From: Caldichromatium japonicum
GTDB lineage: Bacteria > Pseudomonadota > Gammaproteobacteria > Chromatiales > Chromatiaceae
Direction of reading: 5' to 3'
DNA length: 64,000 nucleotides
Assembly: GCF_011290485.1 (NCBI RefSeq)
Contig: NZ_CP048029.1
Span: forward strand, 1,932,501-1,996,500
In this document: positions 57,859 through 64,000 of the stretch, in pieces
Position numbering within the stretch: position 1 is the stretch's first letter
How the letters are laid out: every line of letters begins with the position of its first letter
Translations under genes and position numbers: made by a program
The notes under the pieces: model-generated
Database searches by the model: none
What the model was told of the DNA's origin: nothing
The model's input: the letters and a program-made list of their open reading frames with translations, nothing else

Positions 57859-58934
57859 GCTCTTCCACCCTTAGAAGGGCCGCGCCGGCGTTCGGGCAAA
57901 CCAAAGGCGAGGTCATGGAGCTCTTGCAGAAACTCAAGCTCCGCCCAGACATGCCTTGGCCAGCCATTGGGTAGGTTGCAGTTGTCTAGAAGCAGGCGGC
58001 TAAAGATCTGGTCGAAACCCTCGACGTCTCCCCAGGCGGCGATCAGCCGCTGGATGACCTCCGGAAATTCGCTTTCCAGATAGGACTGTTGGGCAGTCTC
58101 TTCAGAAAGGTAGCTAGTTAAGTTTGAGCTGGTATCATTATCGTCCAGCGCCCGATTGATAGCGCCCGCCACCGAGCACAGCCAATCGGGCGCACGGGAC
58201 AGGGTGCTGAAGGTTGACAGGCCGGACTCGGACTCTGAGATCTGTCTGAGGACAAGATTGATGAAGTCGCGGATGGCCCGTTTCGGATGCTCCAAGAGCA
58301 GCGATAGATTATACAGCTCGGTCCAGTTATAGCCTTTGAGATCGACCTTCTCGACCCCAATCACGCGGGCGCGCAGATGGAGGTCGGGGAGCTCGAGATT
58401 GGGGACGATCGACAGACGGATACTCTGACCCACCTCATAGGACTCGAAAACGGTAGCGGTATAGCGCCCCTCGATCAATTGCATGAAGATCTGGCGTAGC
58501 TCTTCGGGGTCGCTGACAATCACCTCGAGGTCGCGGAAGAGGGGGACGGATTCTTGAGGTGCCTTGGTGTCATGACGCAGAAGCATCTGGAGCAAGCGCT
58601 CCAGACGGTTTTGGTTGCGCGGCGACAGGCTGGTAAAGCGCAGAGCAATAAGAGAATCCGATTGGTCGAGCGGCTCGCGCCGCAGGATTTGCGCCTGGGC
58701 ACGGATCGATTTTCCCTTGCTCCAGGGCAGGATGATCATGAGGGTCTTGACCTCGACCTGGATGGGTTCAGAGAGCTGGACCAGGGCGCCGCCCCAGGAG
58801 AGATCGCGGGTAATGGCGTGTATCTGCTTGTGATCTGGCAAGATCAACTCAACGGGTATGCGCAACTCGATCCGCCGCTGGGTTCGCCTTTCCATATCTG
58901 TCGGCCCGGGTGATTCAGGATGAGATATCGCCAT
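57855..58934 (-). CDS. PilZ-domain protein (c-di-GMP binding)
   Basis: A 359-aa protein with an N-terminal PilZ domain (about 14-115). The Arg-rich switch ERRTQRRIELRIPVEL and the D-x-S-x-x-G motif DLSWGG are both present, so cyclic-di-GMP binding is expected. The remaining 240 residues are helical, have no recognised family and contain no membrane segment. It begins the minus-strand run that continues to nnr and tsaE. The target process (motility or surface attachment) is inferred from the domain only. Confidence 0.85.
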   Translation of the reverse strand: MAISHPESPGPTDMERRTQRRIELRIPVELILPDHKQIHAITRDLSWGGALVQLSEPIQVEVKTLMIILPWSKGKSIRAQAQILRREPLDQSDSLIALRFTSLSPRNQNRLERLLQMLLRHDTKAPQESVPLFRDLEVIVSDPEELRQIFMQLIEGRYTATVFESYEVGQSIRLSIVPNLELPDLHLRARVIGVEKVDLKGYNWTELYNLSLLLEHPKRAIRDFINLVLRQISESESGLSTFSTLSRAPDWLCSVAGAINRALDDNDTSSNLTSYLSEETAQQSYLESEFPEVIQRLIAAWGDVEGFDQIFSRLLLDNCNLPNGWPRHVWAELEFLQELHDLAFGLPERRRGPSKGGRA

Positions 58935-59282
58935 AGATTTGAGAAGATCTTACAAAAACACACTCGCCTCTGCTGCCGCTTGTAGCGAAGACTTGGCGAA
59001 TATTCTTAAAGCCAAAATCTAAAACCAGTTTGGACAACACATTCATACCCACTCACCTGTCGGTCGAGGTCAAGACCCTCCGGTTATCCAGAGCTCACCC
59101 CAACGCAAACCGCAAGCCAGGGCAAAGCAAGAGCTGTCGACACCAGCATCTCTCTGCCTGCTATGCCCCGGCAAGTGGCGCGCTTTGCCGGGAAGGGAGA
59201 TGTTTGCAAAGTCCGGGTGTTGTTTCAGTATGGTCAGACCAATAGACTGTTAATCCTTTGATTGTCGAGACGGTTCGATGCC
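58935..59282. other. divergent intergenic region before proS
   Basis: Separates the PilZ gene (minus) from proS (plus). It holds one clear hairpin, listed separately, but no gene or match to a known riboswitch was recognised. Confidence 0.5.
59167..59192 (+). promoter_or_regulatory. hairpin in the proS upstream region
   Basis: CCCGGCAA (59167-59174) pairs with TTGCCGGG (59185-59192) around a 10-nt loop, about 90 nt before the proS ATG. There is no T-tract. It could be a leader structure or an operator. Confidence 0.35.
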
Positions 59283-61004
59283 ATGCGCACCTCCGAATTT
59301 CCGCTTCAGACCCTCAAAGAGACACCCGCCGATGCCGAGATCGTCAGCCATCGTCTGATGCTACGGGCCGGTTTGATCCGCAAGCTCGCTGCTGGACTCT
59401 ACACCTGGCTGCCTTTGGGGTTGCGTGTCTTGCGCAAGGTCGAATGCATCGTGCGCGAGGAGATGGATCGCGCCGGGGCCCTGGAGGTCTTGATGCCAGC
59501 GGTCCAACCGGCTGAGCTTTGGCAAGAGTCGGGGCGTTGGGATCAGTATGGCCCAGAATTGCTGCGCTTCAAAGATCGCCATGAGCGCGATTTCTGCTTC
59601 GGTCCGACCCATGAGGAGATCATCACGGATCTGGCGCGCAACGAGATCAAGAGCTACAAACAACTTCCGGTCAATTTCTATCAGATACAGACCAAGTTCC
59701 GCGACGAGATCCGTCCGCGCTTTGGGGTGATGCGCGCGCGCGAGTTCCTGATGAAGGACGCCTATTCGTTTCATCTCGACGAGTCATCGCTCGACGAGAC
59801 CTATCAGCGGATGTATGAGACCTATTGCCGGATCTTTCGCCGCTGCGGACTGGACTTTCGCGCGGTGCGCGCCGACACCGGCAACATCGGCGGCAGCGAT
59901 TCGCATGAGTTTCATGTCCTGGCCGCCTCTGGCGAGGATGCCATCGCCTTTTCCAACGCCAGCGACTATGCCGCCAATGTCGAGTTGGCCGAGGCCCTGC
60001 CCCCTGCTGGACCGGCTCCCTTGCCCGCTGAGGAGGCGCGTTTGGTCGCTACCCCCGGGGTGCGCACCATCGCCGAGTTGGTCGAGTCCTTCGGCATCCC
60101 CATCGAGCGCACGGTCAAGACTTTGGTCGTTGCCGCTGCTGCGGAATACGGCGGCGGGCTGATCGCCCTGTTGGTCCGCGGCGATCATGCGCTCAATCCC
60201 GTCAAGGCCCAGAAACTCCCCCAGGTCGCTAAACCCTTGCGCATGGCCACTGAACCCGAGATCCGCGCCGCGATCGGAGCAGGGCCGGGTTCGCTGGGCC
60301 CCAAGGACCTGCCGATCCCCTGTATCGCTGACCGGTCGCTCGCGGTACTGGCCGATTTCGCTGTCGGCGCCAACATCGATGACAAACATTGGTTCGGGCT
60401 CAATTGGGGCCGCGACCTCCCCCTGCCCGAGCTGGCCGATTTGCGCAATGCGGTGGATGGCGATCCCAGTCCGGACGGCCAAGGAACATTGACCATCGCC
60501 CGCGGTATCGAGGTCGGGCATATCTTCAAGCTCGGACGCAAATATAGCGCGGCGATGAAGGCCCAGGTGCTGGGTGAGGATGGCCGGGCGCTGACCATGA
60601 TCATGGGATGCTATGGGATCGGGGTCTCGCGTCTGGTGGCCGCCGCGATCGAGCAGCATCACGACGAACGCGGCATCTGCTGGCCGACGGCCATCGCGCC
60701 CTTCGAGGTTGCGCTCCTCCCCTTGCGAGCGGATAAATCCTACCGGGTGCGCGAAGCGACCGAACGGCTCTATGCCGAGCTCAAGGCCGCTGGTATCGAG
60801 GTCTTACTCGACGACCGCGATGTGCGCGCGGGGGTGATGTTCGCCGACATGGACCTGATCGGCATCCCCCATCGGCTCGTCGTCGGTGACAAGGGGCTGG
60901 ATACAGGACAGGTTGAATACAAGGCGCGCACTGCCGCCGAGCCTCAGCTCGTGCCCATCGCTGAGATCCTCGGGTTCTTGCGCGCTCGTCTTTCTACCGC
61001 GTAA
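59283..61004 (+). CDS. proS: prolyl-tRNA synthetase
   Basis: A 573-aa bacterial-type ProRS. Class II motif 1 is around [20 protein letters not shown], motif 2 is [20 protein letters not shown], and motif 3 lies near [19 protein letters not shown]. The YbaK-like editing insertion (INS) spans about residues 225-390 ([14 protein letters not shown]). The C-terminal anticodon domain is [20 protein letters not shown]. The ATG at 59283 matches the family start MRTS.FPL.TLKE.P. Confidence 0.97.
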   Translation: MRTSEFPLQTLKETPADAEIVSHRLMLRAGLIRKLAAGLYTWLPLGLRVLRKVECIVREEMDRAGALEVLMPAVQPAELWQESGRWDQYGPELLRFKDRHERDFCFGPTHEEIITDLARNEIKSYKQLPVNFYQIQTKFRDEIRPRFGVMRAREFLMKDAYSFHLDESSLDETYQRMYETYCRIFRRCGLDFRAVRADTGNIGGSDSHEFHVLAASGEDAIAFSNASDYAANVELAEALPPAGPAPLPAEEARLVATPGVRTIAELVESFGIPIERTVKTLVVAAAAEYGGGLIALLVRGDHALNPVKAQKLPQVAKPLRMATEPEIRAAIGAGPGSLGPKDLPIPCIADRSLAVLADFAVGANIDDKHWFGLNWGRDLPLPELADLRNAVDGDPSPDGQGTLTIARGIEVGHIFKLGRKYSAAMKAQVLGEDGRALTMIMGCYGIGVSRLVAAAIEQHHDERGICWPTAIAPFEVALLPLRADKSYRVREATERLYAELKAAGIEVLLDDRDVRAGVMFADMDLIGIPHRLVVGDKGLDTGQVEYKARTAAEPQLVPIAEILGFLRARLSTA

Positions 61005-61058
61005 CCCAGGCGGCCCCCATCTGCCGCCCGACCATCCCCCTCAACTCTAGGACTGACC

Positions 61059-61577
61059 ATGGACCGAAAAGAGGCCTCCTTTAACCGCGATGAACTCCTG
61101 GCCTGCGGGCGCGGCGAGATGTTTGGCCCGGGCAATGCCCAGCTCCCCTTACCCAATATGTTGATGATGGACCGCATTCTGCGCATCGCCAATTTCGGCG
61201 GTGCCCACGGCAAGGGCGAGATCCTCGCCGAGCTCGATATCCATCCTGATCTTTGGTTCTTTCAGTGTCATTTCCAGGGCGACCCGGTGATGCCGGGCTG
61301 TCTGGGGCTCGATGCGCTTTGGCAAATGATCGGGTTTTATCTGGCCTGGATCGGCAACCCCGGACATGGACGCGCGCTCGGCGTCGGGGAGGTCCGTTTT
61401 ACCGGTCAGGTCCTGCCAGGGGCCAAGAAGGTGACCTATCACATCGATATGAAGCGGGTGATTAGTCGCAAACTGGTCCTAGGGATCGGCGACGGGATCG
61501 TCCAGGTCGATGGGCGCACCATCTATACCGCCCATGACCTGCGGGTCGGGCTGTTCACTTCGGTGGATAGCTTCTAG
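61059..61577 (+). CDS. fabA: 3-hydroxydecanoyl-ACP dehydratase/isomerase
   Basis: A 172-aa hot-dog-fold enzyme introducing the cis double bond of anaerobic unsaturated fatty acid synthesis. The catalytic His71 and Asp85 lie in [29 protein letters not shown] and [18 protein letters not shown] fit the family. fabB is not adjacent. Confidence 0.97.
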   Translation: MDRKEASFNRDELLACGRGEMFGPGNAQLPLPNMLMMDRILRIANFGGAHGKGEILAELDIHPDLWFFQCHFQGDPVMPGCLGLDALWQMIGFYLAWIGNPGHGRALGVGEVRFTGQVLPGAKKVTYHIDMKRVISRKLVLGIGDGIVQVDGRTIYTAHDLRVGLFTSVDSF

Positions 61578-61662
61578 GAAACGCTGAATCAACCCATAAC
61601 CGTCATTCCAGCGAAAGCCGGATCCAGAGATATCAGCAAGGACTCCATAGGCCCTGAACCCC

Positions 61663-62100
61663 ATGCCGCAGGTCGAGTTCTATAGCTTAGAGCCAGGTAG
61701 CCGCGGCGATCGGTTTCTGATGGCCTGCCAGATCGTCGAGCGGCTCTATGAGGCAGGCAAGCGTATCTTGATCCTCTGTCCAGATCGCGATGAGGCTAGA
61801 CACCTCGACCGACTGCTCTGGACCTTTAAGCAAGAGAGCTTCATCCCGCATGGACTGGTTGGGGCTGTCGATGCCTCCCTTACCCCCATCATGATCAGTC
61901 TGGATGGGCTGCCGAGCGAGGGTTACCCCAGCCTGCTCAATCTCGGACGGGATCTACCGTCCGGCTGGGAGCGCTTTGAACAGATCATCGATCTGGTCGA
62001 TCTCGACCCCGAGGTCCGAGAGGCGGGACGGGCGCGTTATCGCGCCTATCGGCAAGGCGGATACGAACCGATCCATCAGCCATTGAGTCTCAATGGCTGA
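61663..62100 (+). CDS. holC: DNA polymerase III chi subunit
   Basis: A 145-aa clamp-loader accessory protein that contacts SSB. It has VEFYSLEPGSRGDRFLMACQ, ILILCPDRDEARHLDRLLWT, and FIPHGLVG, all typical of HolC. Here it follows fabA rather than pepA. Confidence 0.9.
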   Translation: MPQVEFYSLEPGSRGDRFLMACQIVERLYEAGKRILILCPDRDEARHLDRLLWTFKQESFIPHGLVGAVDASLTPIMISLDGLPSEGYPSLLNLGRDLPSGWERFEQIIDLVDLDPEVREAGRARYRAYRQGGYEPIHQPLSLNG

Positions 62101-62129
62101 TGGATCGGTCGCCTCTGGCTGCTCCATCA

Positions 62130-62330
62130 GGCGCGAGGGGATGATGGTCCAATGGGGTAGGGTCGTATCTGGAATCGGACGACTGTTCCGTTTCGCCGCC
62201 GGTGACCTGTGCCCTTTGGTCGCCCCAGGCGGGCTTGCAGGGATCTCCAAAGTGCCCCTGACCGCGATCCTGTTCGTCGCTGAGATCATGACCGGCTCAA
62301 GCGCTTGGAGCATATTCCTTGATGGTGGCA
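62130..62330 (+). pseudogene. remnant of a ClC-type chloride channel gene
   Basis: An open stretch contains AAGDLCPLVAPGGLAGISKV and PLTAILFVAEIMTGSSAW, matching the ClC pattern in which a Gly/Ala-rich helix is followed by (A/V)PLTAI...EMTG. The rest of the channel is absent on both sides, so only about 60 codons survive. Confidence 0.5.
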
Positions 62331-62471
62331 GCGGTGATCGCGGAGGCGACGGTTCATGTGGCGACGGTTCATGTATAGTTGACGGCCATCGGGTTAAAAC
62401 ATGATCCACCGCGGCTCTGCGAGCAGCGCGGCGTTCAGGGCTTCGCCAACTTTTCGCGCGAGCGATATTCC

Positions 62472-62971
62472 ATGACTACCGACCGCGGCACCTATCTGGT
62501 GTGTTTGCTCCCCAAACATGAGGGGTGGGTACAAATCGGGCGGTTAGGAGAGATCAGGCTCACCGACGGTGTCTTGCTATATGTTGGGAGTGCGCAGGGG
62601 CCTGGGGGCTAAGTGCGCGCTGTCGCCATCATCTGCGGATTGCCCATCGTCCACATTGGCATCTGGACCATCTGCGCCCTCGCTGCCAGCCCCTGGGCTG
62701 TTGGGTCTCCTTGGGTCATGAGTCATCCGAACATCGTTGGGCGCGGCGGCTCGGTGAGCTTGCGGATGCCGTTTATCCCCTGTCCCGCTTTGGGGCCAGC
62801 GATTGCAGTTGTCCGGCGCATCTCATACCATTTGCCCCAGGTGCCAGAGACGGCGGCCCTCTGTGCCCATCTGGAGGCCGAGCTGGCCTGGCAGGCAGCT
62901 GCGGCCTGGCCCGAAGCACTATGATCGGGTCCTGTGCAAAAACCCGATGGGTTATTCCCCCCGAGCGGTAA
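62472..62971 (+). pseudogene. DUF123 GIY-YIG family protein, single-base frameshift
   Basis: Starts MTTDRGTYLVCLLPKHEG at 62472, then QIGRLGEIRL and LLYVGSAQGPGG. A stop is reached because a G-run (CCTGGGGGCTAA, about 62603-62614) is one G short. In the next frame the family continues without loss: LSARCRHHLRIAHRPHWHLD, HRWARRLGELADAVYPLSRF, GASDCSCPAHLIPF. One extra G gives a full DUF123 protein, so this is a recent mutation, a homopolymer sequencing error or a switchable tract. Confidence 0.8.
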
Positions 62972-63037
62972 CCCCGGGCAAGCAATGCATTTGACACCTA
63001 GGCTGCCAAGCGGCCCCCCACCCGCCTGGGCAACGGT

Positions 63038-63664
63038 CTATTCCTGGAGGTAAAAATGACACCAGCTTGCGCCGCTGATGCGGATCAAATGTTCAAAGAG
63101 CGCAGGGGTCGGGGTTGCTTCGCGGGGAAAGACCTCCTCGATGCGCACGAACAGCCGCCCAAAACCGCCCTGTTGCTTCCAGTCCCATAGCCAAGGCGGA
63201 CGCATCTCGCCGCAGCCTGGACAGGAGACGCCGGCATGCGGATGGGTGACCCAATGCTCGACCAGATCGCGCCAATTGGATAGTTGGGCGCGGCAGCTGG
63301 GACAGCGCGGCGGACGGGTGTTGCGCCCGACCAGTAGGCGAGGATAGGGACTGGGTGGAAGGAGCCGGATCGGTGCCCAGTCGCCTTTGTCTGGGTGCTC
63401 GGGGAGCTGAACAGCACAACCGGTGAAGCTCAATAGGCTCAAAAAGCTTGGCCCGAGACTGAAACCCCAGCCCTCAGCTGACGAGGGTTGGGGACTGCCC
63501 ACCAGCCCCGCGCGGCCCAGCCCTTCGATGATCAGCCTGACATCGGGTGCCAGATGGGGATCAGCGGGGGTCAGGATCAGGCACCCTGTGTGCAAGGCTG
63601 CCTCTTGGCTGCGCGCCGTGGCAGATGGCGGCCGGCGATCGACAAGGGGGATGTCAGATGTCAT
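63038..63664 (-). CDS. hypothetical protein with zinc-ribbon-like Cys pairs
   Basis: The 208-aa product starts at the ATG at 63664 (MTSDIPLVDRR). Two Cys pairs (RCPSCRAQL near 131 and SCPGCGEMRP near 157) look like a zinc ribbon. A hydrophobic GPSFLSLLSFTGCAVQLP lies at about 70-87, and the aromatic C-terminus ends SGASWCHFYLQE. No family is recognised by me. It is divergent from thiC. Confidence 0.6.
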   Translation of the reverse strand: MTSDIPLVDRRPPSATARSQEAALHTGCLILTPADPHLAPDVRLIIEGLGRAGLVGSPQPSSAEGWGFSLGPSFLSLLSFTGCAVQLPEHPDKGDWAPIRLLPPSPYPRLLVGRNTRPPRCPSCRAQLSNWRDLVEHWVTHPHAGVSCPGCGEMRPPWLWDWKQQGGFGRLFVRIEEVFPREATPTPALFEHLIRISGASWCHFYLQE

Positions 63665-63800
63665 GGGGTAATGCGCAGGTGCCGGGTTGCATTCGGGTCT
63701 TGGATCATGCCTAGGATGCGGGCCGGTTGGCAAATCGTATGGGTTGGCGCGAAACCCTTGCATTCCACGCCCCCTTTCGTTAGCTTGCATCCGCAGAGCC

Positions 63801-63890
63801 GCTGGGGGTGTCCGCGCCTCCCCTGTCAGGGCGTGGGCTGAGAATAGACCCCTTGAACCTGATCCGGGTCATGCCGGCGCAGGGAAGTCG
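63801..63890 (+). promoter_or_regulatory. TPP (THI-box) riboswitch upstream of thiC
   Basis: Contains the near-invariant aptamer blocks: GCTGGGGGTG at the 5' arm, CTGAGA (63838-63843), ACCCCTTGAACCTGATCCGG (from 63848) and GTCATGCCGGCGCAGGGA. Thiamine pyrophosphate should bind and repress translation or elongation of thiC, which starts about 100 nt downstream. Confidence 0.95.
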
Positions 63891-63992
63891 GCGCCCTTGG
63901 CTACCGGCCCTGCCATTTCCCGCCGGTCCGACCGGCCCCAGCGCTCGTTGATCGTCCTTGGCATCCATCCATCTGCCTCCGAGGATTTTTTG

Positions 63993-64000
63993 ATGAGCGC
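63993..64000 (+). CDS. thiC: thiC (phosphomethylpyrimidine synthase), first codons only
   Basis: The ATG at 63993, preceded by GAGG, begins an open frame (MS...) cut by the window end. The identity rests on the TPP riboswitch directly upstream, which most often controls thiC in proteobacteria. No protein motif is visible in eight bases. Confidence 0.6.

Noticed and set aside
59167..59192. T-box-like regulator before proS
   Set aside because: T-box elements are mostly a Gram-positive feature, and no T-box bulge sequence or specifier stem was found; only a simple hairpin is present.
59784..60662. 292-codon minus-strand frame opposite proS
   Set aside because: Antisense shadow of the ProRS catalytic and editing domains.

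Overview
The window reads as chromosome of a GC-rich gammaproteobacterium, most likely a purple sulfur bacterium or close relative (Chromatiales). The housekeeping order nnr-tsaE-ami-mutL-miaA-hfq-hflX-hflK-hflC-(DUF2065)-hisZ-purA is gammaproteobacterial, FabA, HolC and TcdA fit that class, and hypF and a bacteriohemerythrin suit a microaerobic or hydrogenase-bearing lifestyle. The taxonomic call is inference; only 244 bases of 16S rRNA are present.

Layout. (1) 1-1.7 kb: the 5' end of a 16S rRNA gene on the minus strand with its promoter, then dapB. (2) 1.8-13.7 kb: a mobile-element scar. It holds a decayed integron-integrase-like tyrosine recombinase, a possible attI-type site, and a GIY-YIG nuclease gene split by a short IS630-type element. 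Next is an IS3-type element whose orfB is split by a 6.36-kb composite transposon made of two direct IS1182-type copies of 1678 bp each. The cargo of that transposon looks like three integron gene cassettes, each closed by an attC-like palindrome; the central cassette encodes a type II restriction-modification pair. A sugar 3,5-epimerase and a sugar C-methyltransferase follow, the latter ended by a second IS630-type copy that landed in its stop codon. (3) 13.7-22.6 kb: a flagellar filament block, namely a TPR/OGT-type glycosyltransferase, an unknown protein, a palindromic repeat cluster, a sigma-28 promoter, a very large flagellin, flaG, a very large fliD and fliS. (4) 22.8-30.6 kb: a small membrane protein; msrA, an ATP-grasp protein and serC as an overlapping minus-strand operon; a broken IS5-type element; hypF; bacteriohemerythrin. 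(5) 30.6-41.5 kb, minus strand: sdhC-sdhD-sdhA (no sdhB beside them) preceded by a surface-glycan cluster of two paralogous HAD-type proteins, a GT2-FkbM fusion, a UDP-glucuronate decarboxylase and galE. (6) 41.7-42.2 kb: a tRNA operon Pro-Arg-His-Lys with promoter and terminator. (7) 42.3-44.1 kb: an ISAs1-type remnant and a photolyase. (8) 44.2-58.9 kb: the long housekeeping run listed above plus tcdA and a PilZ protein. (9) 59.3-64 kb: proS, fabA, holC, a chloride-channel remnant, a frameshifted DUF123 gene, an unknown zinc-ribbon-like protein, and a TPP riboswitch leading into thiC at the window edge.

How it fits together. The flagellar block holds filament, cap and chaperone genes with a glycosyltransferase that plausibly modifies flagellin; the nearby epimerase/C-methyltransferase pair and the 33-41 kb cluster supply or transfer nucleotide sugars. 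The most unusual region is 1.8-13.7 kb: integrase relic, attC-like sites, an R-M pair as cassette cargo and IS1182 copies inserted at AAC triplets (one of them the conserved triplet of an attC end) together suggest a collapsed integron whose cassettes were re-mobilised as a composite transposon. The attC, attI and cassette calls were made by eye and need structural search tools to confirm.
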